Shown here: positions 1-6,606 of the stretch, one piece after another
Numbering within the stretch: position 1 is the first letter of the stretch
How the letters are laid out: every line of letters starts with the position of its first letter
From: Palsa-504 sp050013055
GTDB lineage: Bacteria > Actinomycetota > Actinomycetes > Streptosporangiales > Streptosporangiaceae
Assembly (NCBI GenBank): GCA_050013055.1
Contig: JBEKGC010000112.1
Location: 1 to 15,752 of the forward strand
DNA: 15,752 nucleotides
Reading direction: 5' to 3'
The notes under the pieces: generated by a model
Databases searched by the model: none
Told to the model about the DNA's origin: nothing
Seen by the model: the letters and a program-made list of their open reading frames with translations, nothing else
Program-made: the position numbers and the translations under genes

Positions 1-636
1 CTGGTCGACATGGCCCGCGAGGGCCACCGCAAGGGCTGGTGGTCGATCTACGACGACGTGCTGCCCAGCGGATTCGGCATCTACGTGGGGCTGGAAGCGG
101 AGGCCTCGGGCCTGCGCGTTTACGAGTCCCACGTGGTCCACGGCCTGCTGCAGACCACCGACTACGCCCTGACGGTGCTACGCGAGCTGCGGCCGAGGGA
201 CAGCGCGGAGCAGATCGAGCGGGCGGTCGACCTGCGCATGCAGCGGCAGCGGCTGCTCGACACCGATCCGTCGCTTGACGTCTGGATCATCCTGGACGAG
301 AGCGCGATCAGGCGGAATATCGGCGGTCCCGCGATCATGCGGCACCAGCTCGAGCACCTGGTCCAGGCGAGCAGATGGCCCAATGTGACCCTGCAGGTTC
401 TATCCTTCGAATCGGGCGCCCACGCGGGCCTGCTCGGGCAATTCACCATCCTGGAGTTTCCCGAGCGGACGGATTCGGACGTGGCTTATACCGAGTCCCT
501 GGGCAACATGATTTACCTGGAGAAAGACCGTGAGGTCCGGGCGTGCGCCGAGGCATTCGACCGGATGCGGGCGGCGGCGCTTTCCCCGGCCGCCTCGGTC
601 GAGGTGATCCAGCGAGCGGCCCGCGAGCTCGCCTGA
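1..636 (+). CDS. XRE-family regulator with DUF5753 domain, 5'-truncated by window edge
   Basis: The frame is open from base 1, so the gene starts upstream and its N-terminal helix-turn-helix is not visible. What remains is the DUF5753 ligand/partner-like domain of WhiJ-type actinobacterial regulators. It contains the hallmark run GWWSIYDDVLPSGF, then YVGLEAEAS, the VYESHVVHGLLQT block (family form 'YEPQLVPGLLQT'), an RxxRQRLL stretch, and a C-terminal segment FTILEFPERTDSDVAYTES. The first ATG at base 10 lies inside the domain and is not a start. A DUF397 gene follows after 54 nt on the same strand, the usual partner of such regulators, so the two are probably co-transcribed. By analogy with WhiJ it is a cytoplasmic DNA-binding regulator linked to development or antibiotic production; its target is unknown. 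Family assignment is firm, the role is inferred. Confidence 0.9.
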   Translation: MVDMAREGHRKGWWSIYDDVLPSGFGIYVGLEAEASGLRVYESHVVHGLLQTTDYALTVLRELRPRDSAEQIERAVDLRMQRQRLLDTDPSLDVWIILDESAIRRNIGGPAIMRHQLEHLVQASRWPNVTLQVLSFESGAHAGLLGQFTILEFPERTDSDVAYTESLGNMIYLEKDREVRACAEAFDRMRAAALSPAASVEVIQRAARELA

Positions 637-690
637 TGTTGACGACTTTCCTGGAAACCAATCACACAACAAAAAGGAAGGGAGAGGCGG

Positions 691-900
691 ATGGATACCG
701 ACCTCACCGGTCTGCGCTGGTTCAAGAGCAGCGCAAGCAGTGCCGCAGGCTGCGTCGAAATAGCGCACCTGGCGGAAGGGGGAGTGGCGGTTAGAGATTC
801 GAAGGACCGCGCCCAGCTGCCCCATGTCTTCAACCGCCATGAGTGGGAGTGTTTCCTCATCGGCGCGAAGAACGGGGAATTCGACCTTCCCGTCGTTTAA
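691..900 (+). CDS. DUF397 domain-containing small protein
   Basis: This 69-aa protein matches the DUF397 pattern: an N-terminal W-x-K-S-S motif (LRWFKSSAS), a G-C-V-E-I block, VAVRDSKD in the middle and a W-x-x-F near the end. The start ATG has a purine-rich Shine-Dalgarno sequence (AAGGAAGGGAGAGG) immediately upstream. It lies 54 nt after the DUF5753 regulator on the same strand and is followed by a strong terminator, so the two probably form a short operon. DUF397 proteins in actinobacteria are habitually encoded beside XRE/DUF5753 regulators and are thought to bind or modulate them. No enzymatic motif is visible. Identification is confident; mechanism is inference. Confidence 0.92.
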   Translation: MDTDLTGLRWFKSSASSAAGCVEIAHLAEGGVAVRDSKDRAQLPHVFNRHEWECFLIGAKNGEFDLPVV

Positions 901-932
901 GCCTTCCCGTCGCCATAGCGCCGGTGGAGGAC

Positions 933-971
933 GACGGGCGGGGCCCACCCGCTCCAGCCCCGCCCGTCTTT
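933..971 (+). terminator. Rho-independent terminator after the DUF397 gene
   Basis: A perfect 11-bp GC-rich inverted repeat (GACGGGCGGGG at 933-943, CCCCGCCCGTC at 958-968) with a 14-nt loop is followed by TTTA. It lies 33 nt after the DUF397 stop codon. Confidence 0.8.
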
Positions 972-1016
972 AGCCTCACCGGGCGCCATCGGTGAATGGT
1001 CTGGGGGGGAGGAACA

Positions 1017-1054
1017 GGAGGGCGGTGGGCCTAGCGTCCACCGCCCTCCGTTTT
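1017..1054. terminator. Second, probably bidirectional hairpin terminator
   Basis: A perfect 12-bp inverted repeat (GGAGGGCGGTGG at 1017-1028, CCACCGCCCTCC at 1038-1049) with a 9-nt loop is followed on the plus strand by GTTTTG. It lies 18 nt beyond the stop of the convergent minus-strand regulator at 1072. It can therefore back up the terminator at 933-971 for plus transcripts and also end the minus transcript, although its minus-strand U-tract is poor (TGTTCC). Confidence 0.75.
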
Positions 1055-1071
1055 GCCGCGGCAGCGGCGCG

Positions 1072-2043
1072 CTAGCGGCCGGGGAGGGCCTGATGCTCAT
1101 GGAACTTCGTGTCGAGCTGGCTGATAATCGTGGTGAGGATATGCGGTGTCTCGCTGGGCTTGGCGCTTACCACGCTGAGCCGTTCCATGGCCAGCAGGTA
1201 GCGGTCAACATCCGATTTCTTGTCGAAGTACAGAGCGCTGGTGAGATGTTCCAGGTAGGCCACGTCCGGAAGGTCGGCCTCGCTGAACCGCAGGATGGTG
1301 AATCCGCTCTGGACGGCATGACCGCCCAGGCCGGCCGGAATGATCTGCAGGGTGAGATTCTGCCTGCTGCTGAGGCTGAGCAGGTAGCGAAGCTGGTCGA
1401 GCAGGATTTGCTTGCTTCCCACCGGCCGCCGCAGCGCGGTCTCCTCGATGATCACCCAGAGCTTGAGCCGTCCCTCGGTGAACCGGCGCTGCCGTTCCTT
1501 GCGCAAGATGATATGCCGGTCGGCCTCGCCGACCGGGATGTCGCAGAACCTGAGGACGGCGGCCGTGTACTGCTGCGTCTGCAGCAGCCCGGGTACCAGC
1601 TGCGGCTCGTACACGCGGATCGAGGTCGCGGCCTCTTCCATCCCGACGTAGGGCTGGAACCAGTCAGGCAGGATGTCGTTGTACCTGTGCCACCAGCCGG
1701 GCCGGTTGGCCTGCTCGGCCAGGCTCAGCAGCTGCTCTCGCTCGACCGCGCCGACGCCGTAGAAGGTGAGCAGGTCGAGCACGTCGATCTCGCGGATAGC
1801 GTTCCGGCCGAGCTCGATGCGGCTGATCTTGGACTCCGAGCCGCGGATGGCGCGGGCCGCGGCCTGGGCCGTGATGCCCCGGCTTTCCCTGAACCGCCGC
1901 AGCTGGCTGCCCAGCAGAATGCGCAGCACGGTGGGCCCCTCGGTCGGCTCGGGCACGGCCCCTCCAGGATCATCGTCTCGCCGCGGAATTGCCTCTTGCA
2001 ATTGCGTCGCAAGCCGTTGCCATCTTTCTTCGGTAATAACCAT
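1072..2043 (-). CDS. XRE-family regulator with DUF5753 domain (WhiJ-like)
   Basis: From the ATG at 2043 the protein is 323 aa. After an acidic, proline-bearing N-terminus (1-38) it has an XRE helix-turn-helix at about 45-100 (LGSQLRRFRESRGITAQAAA, then SESKISRIELGRNAIREID). The DUF5753 domain starts near 115, marked by RPGWWHRYNDILPDWFQPYVGMEEAA and VYEPQLVPGLLQT (145-156). Starts at 2055 and 2109 are also in frame. The 2109 ATG sits inside a 30-bp dyad that looks like an operator, so I favour 2043 or 2055. No start has a strong Shine-Dalgarno sequence; 2109 has a weak GGTGA. It diverges from a methyltransferase gene and has no DUF397 partner beside it. It probably regulates itself and/or the methyltransferase through the dyad (inference). 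Confidence 0.88.
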   Translation of the reverse strand: MVITEERWQRLATQLQEAIPRRDDDPGGAVPEPTEGPTVLRILLGSQLRRFRESRGITAQAAARAIRGSESKISRIELGRNAIREIDVLDLLTFYGVGAVEREQLLSLAEQANRPGWWHRYNDILPDWFQPYVGMEEAATSIRVYEPQLVPGLLQTQQYTAAVLRFCDIPVGEADRHIILRKERQRRFTEGRLKLWVIIEETALRRPVGSKQILLDQLRYLLSLSSRQNLTLQIIPAGLGGHAVQSGFTILRFSEADLPDVAYLEHLTSALYFDKKSDVDRYLLAMERLSVVSAKPSETPHILTTIISQLDTKFHEHQALPGR

Positions 2044-2101
2044 GGTATCGCACATGGGATTGCACGTCAGCCCCCATATTGGCTGCTTGCCGAGCTGTCT
2101 T

Positions 2102-2131
2102 GGACACATCTGTCACCAGACAGCTGTGTCC
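2102..2131. promoter_or_regulatory. 30-bp near-perfect dyad, candidate operator
   Basis: The left arm GGACACATCTGTC (2102-2114) and right arm GACAGCTGTGTCC (2119-2131) are complementary at 12 of 13 positions around a 4-nt centre ACCA. It lies in the divergent region between the XRE/DUF5753 regulator and the methyltransferase, well upstream of the methyltransferase start (2283) and just upstream of the preferred regulator start. Size and symmetry fit a dimeric helix-turn-helix operator. An RNA hairpin in the regulator's 5' leader is the alternative. Confidence 0.6.
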
Positions 2132-2282
2132 GGCTGGGAACATTAATGACTGCTCCCGCTGGTGTTCGCACGCGCCGGCTCGGGGGCCCGCCGGCCCGGC
2201 GAGCTGGGCCAGGCGACGACGGCGCCGGTTCCTTGCGCTGCAGCCCGGGAGCCGTGCCCGGAAGAAAGGACACCGGACACCG

Positions 2283-3104
2283 ATGAGCGGAGCAGGTGCT
2301 AATGAAAGCGACGACTGGCGGACGACATTCCGGCCGGATATTCCGAGCCCCGCCCGCATTTACGACTACCTGCTCGGCGGGAAAGACAATTATCCGGCTG
2401 ACCGGCAGGCCGGAGAGGAAATCGCGGCCCAGCTGCCGAACGGCCGCCAGGCCGCTGAATGGAACCGCACTTTTCTGCGCCGGGCGGTGACTTTCCTGGT
2501 CCGCGACGCCGGGATCCGCCAGCTGATTGACATAGGCACCGGGCTGCCCGCCAGGGAGAATGTATACGATGTGGCGACCCAGGCCGACCCGGCGACCCGG
2601 ATCGTTTATGTCGACAACGACCCGGTGGTGCTCGCGCACGGCAGGAACATACTGCACGGCGTGCCCAACGCGGTCATCATCGAGCGTGACCTGCGCGTTC
2701 CCGCCGAGATCCTGGCCGACCCCGAGCTGCGGCGGCTGATAGATTTCACTGCGCCTGTCGCCATCTTGCTCGTCGCGGTCCTGCCCTTCATCTCCGCCGC
2801 GGACGCCCCCGCTACGCTCATCGCCGAGCTGCTCGCGCCCTTTCCCTCGGGCAGCTATGTGGCCCTTTCGCATGCCACCGCGGATGGGAATCCCGCGGTT
2901 AGGGAGGCGGCCAAGGTGTACGACACCGCCACGGCGCAGGTGCATGTCCGCGGCCACGATGACGTCCTGGCCCTGACCCGCGGGCTGGACCTCGTCGAAC
3001 CCGGCCTGGTGTGGACACCTCAGTGGCACCCGGAGCCGGACGCGGATATGCCGCCGCGGCCGGAGGAATTCTTCTGCTATGCCCTTGTCGCCCGCAAACC
3101 GTAG
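2283..3104 (+). CDS. SAM-dependent methyltransferase, DUF574/Methyltransf_19 family
   Basis: The 273-aa product carries the family signature PSPARIYDYLLGGKDNYPAD at about 21-40. A SAM-binding motif I follows (LIDIGTGLPARENVYDVA, 81-98), then the acidic-loop motif VYVDNDPVV (108-116). A C-terminal EEFFCYALVARK closes the fold. The ATG at 2283 is chosen because AAAGGA lies 12 nt upstream and the signature begins about 20 residues in; the upstream open frame is low-complexity. This family is abundant in actinomycetes and often sits beside XRE/DUF397 regulators. Its substrates are not known, so no specific reaction beyond methyl transfer is claimed. It diverges from an XRE/DUF5753 gene and converges on the protease gene with only 6 nt between stops and no obvious terminator. 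Confidence 0.93.
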   Translation: MSGAGANESDDWRTTFRPDIPSPARIYDYLLGGKDNYPADRQAGEEIAAQLPNGRQAAEWNRTFLRRAVTFLVRDAGIRQLIDIGTGLPARENVYDVATQADPATRIVYVDNDPVVLAHGRNILHGVPNAVIIERDLRVPAEILADPELRRLIDFTAPVAILLVAVLPFISAADAPATLIAELLAPFPSGSYVALSHATADGNPAVREAAKVYDTATAQVHVRGHDDVLALTRGLDLVEPGLVWTPQWHPEPDADMPPRPEEFFCYALVARKP

Positions 3105-3110
3105 GGTCCC

Positions 3111-3911
3111 TCAGCCGCCCGCTACGGCCGTGGCGAACAAGGCCGCGACGTTCGTGCCGAGCACGGCCGAATACGAGACCTGGGGTGTATCGCCGCCCTG
3201 CTCGTACCCGCCGATCACCCCGATCACCGTGCCCTGACCGGTCGCGGTGTCGACATCGGCGAGGAACGGCCCGCCGCTCGTCCCGTCGGTGTAGGCGCCG
3301 CAGTCGAACTCGAGCTGGTCGGCCATCGGCTCCTTGAGCCAGTTCTGGCAGATGATCGGCTGGTTGGTGGTGTCCGGGTAGCCGATCACCTGAACCAGCT
3401 GACGGGCGGCAGGCGCACCGGTGGCGAGCTTGTCCGCTCCGGTCACGTCCTGGATCGGCAGCCCCGAGCCCGGCTGGCTGACCCGGAGAAAGGCCACGTC
3501 GTCGTCGGGGTTCTGGGCTGACTTCCAGGCCTGGTCCACGTAGATCTTGGTCACCGTCCACACCCCGTACGGAGGCGTGCTTGCGTCGTAGCCGGGCACG
3601 AAGGCGATGGTGCCTGAGCTGGTCGTGGCGCAGTGCGCCGCGGTAATCACCAGGTCTCCGTGCGGACTGTCGATCACGCTGGCCGTGCAGAAGTGCTGCT
3701 TCAGTTTCCCCCCGGAGACGGCGAACAGGGCCCCGGTCGCCGGGGTCCCGGCGAACGCCTGCCCGTTCCGCGAGCTCGAGGTGAAGTGCCTGAAGGCACG
3801 GACGAAGCCGGTGGCGATGTCGCCCGCCGCGCCGCTGGCGGGCGCGACTGCAACGATCACCCCGACGATGAGCGCCGTGGCCAGGGCCGTCCGTCCTGCT
3901 CGCAACCGCAC
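3111..3911 (-). CDS. Secreted trypsin-like serine protease (S1 fold)
   Basis: The 266-aa product begins at a GTG with GGCAGGTGA about 10 nt upstream. Residues 1-28 form a signal peptide: Arg-rich start, hydrophobic core ALATALIVGVIVAVAP, small residues near the predicted cleavage site. The S1 triad is visible as His93 (VITAAHC), Asp138 (DDDVAFLRV) and Ser212 (DGTSGGPF). Cys75 and Cys94 flank the catalytic His as in trypsins, and Cys188/Cys204 may form a second disulfide. The likely role is an extracellular endopeptidase or a trypsin-like homologue of the Streptomyces type. No propeptide or binding domain is evident. It lies 184 nt downstream of the aldo/keto reductase on the same strand, so read-through is possible but function looks unrelated. 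Confidence 0.9.
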   Translation of the reverse strand: MRLRAGRTALATALIVGVIVAVAPASGAAGDIATGFVRAFRHFTSSSRNGQAFAGTPATGALFAVSGGKLKQHFCTASVIDSPHGDLVITAAHCATTSSGTIAFVPGYDASTPPYGVWTVTKIYVDQAWKSAQNPDDDVAFLRVSQPGSGLPIQDVTGADKLATGAPAARQLVQVIGYPDTTNQPIICQNWLKEPMADQLEFDCGAYTDGTSGGPFLADVDTATGQGTVIGVIGGYEQGGDTPQVSYSAVLGTNVAALFATAVAGG

Positions 3912-4095
3912 CTGCCTGGGTCACCTGCCATCGTTTTGATCGCATGTGCCGGGTTTTGGGTATCCATCACCGGCTTCGATACTCAATTGTGATACAGAAC
4001 GTGCAGCGCCACTAGGGGAAGGGGCTTTAAAGATGCTCAGAAGTCCCCCGAGTGAGCTGGGGATTCCCTGTGAAACGCCTGCGTGGTCCTTCAGG

Positions 4096-5082
4096 TCACC
4101 AGCGGTCGTGTAGCTGGGCGCGGAAATACTTGTCGTACAGGCCCTCGATCGCGTTGAGTTCGGCCTGCGGCAGGGGGGGCAGGTCAGCGGCCTCGGAATT
4201 CTGCCGGGCCTGGTCGGTGTTACGCGCACCAGGAATCACACTGGTCACTCCTGGCTGCTGGACAACCCAGCGCAAGGCCCACTGCGAAGGGGTTCCCGGG
4301 AACGGGCCGGTGATGGCCGCGAACTCCCTGGCCGCCTCGACGCCGGCCTCGAAGCCGACACCAGAGAACGTCTCCCCGACGTCGAACGCCTCACCGCGGG
4401 CGTTGTAGTTGCGATGATCATCGGCGGCGAACGTGGTGTCCTTGGTGTACCGGCCGGACAACAGCCCCGACGCGAGCGGGACCCGGGCGATGATGCCGAC
4501 TCCGGCCGCGGCCGCGGCGGGCAGGACCTGCTCAAGCGGCTTGCGCCTGAACGCGTTGAGGATGATCTGCACGCTGGCCACGCCCGGCCTCGCGATCGCC
4601 GCCAGCGCCTGGTCGCAGGTTTCCACGCTCACCCCGTAGGCGGCGATACGCTCCTCGGTGACCAGCGTGTCCAGTGCGTCGTACACGGCGCCGGAGGAAA
4701 AGACCGGCGTCGGCGGGCAGTGCAGCTGCACGAGGTCGAGCCGGTCGGTGCCGAGGTTGACCCGCGATCGGTCGGTCCAGGCGCGGAAGTTCTCCAGCGT
4801 GTAGTTCTCTTCCCGCTGGTCCACCCGGCGGCCCATTTTGGTCGCGACCGTGATGCCCTGCCCGGCGTTGCCTGACAGGAAACGGCCGATAACCCGCTCG
4901 CTGCGCCCGTCACCGTAAACATCGGCCGTGTCGAAGAACGTGACCCCCGACTCGACCGCCGTCAGAAGCACCTCCATCGCGTCGGCCTCTGACACGTTCC
5001 CCCAGTCCGCGCCGAGCTGCCAGGTGCCGAGCCCGATGACAGAGACCGGCCTGCCTGTCCTGCCGAGAATCCGCTGTTCCAT
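4096..5082 (-). CDS. Aldo/keto reductase
   Basis: The 328-aa product is a full-length AKR-fold NADPH-dependent oxidoreductase of the general-stress/YhdN-like type. The catalytic tetrad is visible: Asp51 and Tyr56 (FFDTADVYGDGRSE), Lys82 (VATKMGRR) and His121 (LVQLHCPP). The C-terminal cofactor-binding region contains ALRWVVQQPGVTSVIPGARN. The start at 5082 is preceded by an AGGA element about 9 nt upstream. It diverges from a quinone-oxidoreductase-like gene across only 46 bp, so the two promoters probably share control and may respond to the same carbonyl or redox stress (inference). The substrate cannot be deduced. Confidence 0.94.
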   Translation of the reverse strand: MEQRILGRTGRPVSVIGLGTWQLGADWGNVSEADAMEVLLTAVESGVTFFDTADVYGDGRSERVIGRFLSGNAGQGITVATKMGRRVDQREENYTLENFRAWTDRSRVNLGTDRLDLVQLHCPPTPVFSSGAVYDALDTLVTEERIAAYGVSVETCDQALAAIARPGVASVQIILNAFRRKPLEQVLPAAAAAGVGIIARVPLASGLLSGRYTKDTTFAADDHRNYNARGEAFDVGETFSGVGFEAGVEAAREFAAITGPFPGTPSQWALRWVVQQPGVTSVIPGARNTDQARQNSEAADLPPLPQAELNAIEGLYDKYFRAQLHDRW

Positions 5083-5116
5083 GCCTGGTGATCCTACCGA
5101 GCCCTGGGCCGGGCGC

Positions 5117-5122
5117 TACGCT
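5117..5122 (+). promoter_or_regulatory. Candidate -10 element for a leaderless transcript
   Basis: TACGCT fits the actinobacterial TANNNT -10 pattern and ends 6 nt before the ATG at 5129, which places the transcription start at or next to the start codon. No Shine-Dalgarno sequence precedes that ATG. No clear -35 hexamer is visible, so this is tentative. Confidence 0.35.
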
Positions 5123-5128
5123 GCAGCC

Positions 5129-6097
5129 ATGAAGGCATGCTTGTACAGGAGCACGGGCCCGGCGGCCGAGGTGCTGCGGGTGGAGGAGATCAGCAGGCCA
5201 GAACCGGGACCGGGTGAGGTCCTGGTCCGGGTGCACGCCTCGGGGGTCAATCCCACCGACTACAAGGCCCGCGCGGGGATGACGCCCCGGCCCATCGATG
5301 ACTTCCAGATCCCGCATCAAGATGGGGCCGGCGTCATCGAGGCGGTCGGTCCGGGGGTGGATCCCGGGCGTGCCGGTGAGCGGGTCTGGCTGTGGCTCGC
5401 GGCGGCAGGCTCACGGTGGGGCACCGCCGCCGAGTGGAGCGTCGTACCCGAGCGGCACGCGACGCCGCTGCCCGAGCGCGCCTCGTTCGAACTCGGGGCC
5501 TCGCTTGGCGTCCCGGCCATGACCGCGCACTACTGCTTGTTCGCCGATGGCCCGGTGGCCGGCCAGACGGTTCTGGTGGCCGGAGGTGCAGGGGCGGTGG
5601 GGCACTTCGCCATTGAATTGGCCAAACGGGCCGGGGCTCGTGTGGTCACCACCGTGAGCAGCCCGGAGAAGGCCGCGCTGGCCGAGAAAGCGGGCGCGGA
5701 CCTGGTGGTCAACTACCGCTCCTCCGACGCCGTCCAGCAGATCCAGGCCTTCACTCCCGCTGTCGACCGGGTGATCGAGCTGGCGCTTGGCGCCAACCTC
5801 GCGCTCGACCTGGCGCTGGCGCGGCCGCTCGCCACCATCGTGACCTACGCGGCCGAGCCCTCCGATCCGGAGCTACCGGTGCGCGCCTGCATGTCGGCCA
5901 ACGTCAACCTGAAGTTCGTCCTGCTCTACGGCGTGGCGGCGGCGGCGCTTGACCTGGCCGCCGCCGACATCACGGCCGCGCTGGCCGCCGGGGACCTGAC
6001 CGGCCTGCCCGTGCACAAGTTTTCGCTGGATGACACCGCCGCCGCCCACGAGGCCGCCGAAGGCGGCGCAGTCGGCAAGGTCCTCGTGATGCCATAG
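5129..6097 (+). CDS. NADPH:quinone reductase-like oxidoreductase (MDR/zeta-crystallin type)
   Basis: The 322-aa product is a medium-chain dehydrogenase/reductase lacking zinc ligands. The N-terminal GroES-like domain includes VRVHASGVNPTDYKARAG (33-50) and IPHQDGAGVIEAVG (61-74). The Rossmann nucleotide-binding motif VLVAGGAGAVGHFAIELAKR (148-167) follows. The C-terminus HEAAEGGAVGKVLVMP is typical of the quinone oxidoreductase branch. The family reduces quinones or enones with NADPH in the cytoplasm; the true substrate is unknown. The start is chosen because MKACLYR aligns with the family N-terminus; the upstream frame runs antisense through the divergent aldo/keto reductase. It converges on the small CxxC gene with 31 nt between stops. 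Confidence 0.94.
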   Translation: MKACLYRSTGPAAEVLRVEEISRPEPGPGEVLVRVHASGVNPTDYKARAGMTPRPIDDFQIPHQDGAGVIEAVGPGVDPGRAGERVWLWLAAAGSRWGTAAEWSVVPERHATPLPERASFELGASLGVPAMTAHYCLFADGPVAGQTVLVAGGAGAVGHFAIELAKRAGARVVTTVSSPEKAALAEKAGADLVVNYRSSDAVQQIQAFTPAVDRVIELALGANLALDLALARPLATIVTYAAEPSDPELPVRACMSANVNLKFVLLYGVAAAALDLAAADITAALAAGDLTGLPVHKFSLDDTAAAHEAAEGGAVGKVLVMP

Positions 6098-6128
6098 TGG
6101 GCCGGCCCGCCGGATAGCCGCACGCGCG

Positions 6129-6362
6129 CTATTTCTTCGGGAAGACCCCGGTGTGTTTGGTGCCGCCCCAGAAGACCTTGGTGCCGACCCGGTCGCGGCG
6201 GCCGCTGCCGTCGCACCGGCGGCAGCGCCGGTACGAGCCCTTGTAGACGCTGCCGAAGTGCCGGCCTGACATGTTGCAGGTGGGGCATTTTTTGAGCGGG
6301 TGAATCCGCGTCGACACGAGGTAGCCGACGCCGATAATGACAACTACGAGTAGCGCTGCCAT
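6129..6362 (-). CDS. Small membrane-anchored double-CxxC (zinc-ribbon-like) protein
   Basis: The 77-aa protein starts with a single hydrophobic segment (residues 1-17). Two Cys pairs follow: CPTC at 26-29 and CRRC at 47-50, each in a DnaJ-like context (CPTCNMSG and CRRCDGSG). The tail is basic (GRRDRVGTK). The start has a clear AAGGAG Shine-Dalgarno sequence at good spacing. The layout suggests a membrane-tethered protein with a cytoplasmic zinc-binding or RNA/protein-binding head. The CxxCxGxG half-motifs recall the DnaJ zinc centre, but there is no J domain, so a chaperone role is not claimed. It reads in the same direction as the TauE-like gene but 244 nt away, with dyads between them. I cannot name a family. 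Confidence 0.78.
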   Translation of the reverse strand: MAALLVVVIIGVGYLVSTRIHPLKKCPTCNMSGRHFGSVYKGSYRRCRRCDGSGRRDRVGTKVFWGGTKHTGVFPKK

Positions 6363-6466
6363 GCCCGAGACTCCTTACTGACCCGCGAGGGAACCGCCCG
6401 CATCCCTGTGCCGCGAGGCACGCGGCCGGATACTGCGACCCCCGGTGCGAGTTGACCGCCGTCGTG

Positions 6467-6498
6467 GGCACAGAAGGTGAGATATCACCTTCTGTGCC
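6467..6498. repeat. 14-bp perfect inverted repeat (terminator or operator)
   Basis: GGCACAGAAGGTGA (6467-6480) and TCACCTTCTGTGCC (6485-6498) are perfectly complementary around a GATA centre. It lies 108 nt downstream of the TauE-like stop and 104 nt upstream of the CxxC gene start, both minus strand. There is no U-tract on either side, so it is either a U-less actinobacterial terminator or an operator. Confidence 0.6.
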
Positions 6499-6510
6499 GA
6501 CTCACTTGCA

Positions 6511-6558
6511 CAGAGTAAACTACTCTGGCTTAGTATGTGAAGTAGTTTGCCATGGCAA
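6511..6558. promoter_or_regulatory. AT-rich cluster of three short dyads
   Basis: Within a stretch much richer in A+T than its surroundings lie CAGAGTA-AAC-TACTCTG (6511-6527), AAACTACT (6517-6524) matched by AGTAGTTT (6541-6548), and the 12-bp palindrome TTGCCATGGCAA (6547-6558). They overlap and cannot all form at once. They may be regulator sites upstream of the CxxC gene or alternative folds in the 3' end of the TauE-like mRNA. Confidence 0.4.
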
Positions 6559-6606
6559 CAGGCATCATGAGCACCATATTTATTTTTACGGCCATACCGG
6601 CAGTCG

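Noticed and set aside
1093..2286. 397-codon plus-strand frame opposite the XRE/DUF5753 regulator
   Set aside because: It mirrors the regulator codon by codon; the composition is typical of a GC-rich antisense shadow and it has no recognisable domain, while the minus frame has HTH and DUF5753 motifs.
2899..3945. 348-codon minus-strand frame over the protease and methyltransferase end
   Set aside because: Arg/Gly/His-rich shadow of the protease frame, which carries signal peptide and catalytic triad in another register.
6530..6595. 21-codon Met-rich minus-strand frame just downstream of the TauE-like gene, possible leader peptide
   Set aside because: It has five Met in 21 residues and a low-GC setting but no Shine-Dalgarno sequence, and it overlaps the dyad cluster; too little support to call.
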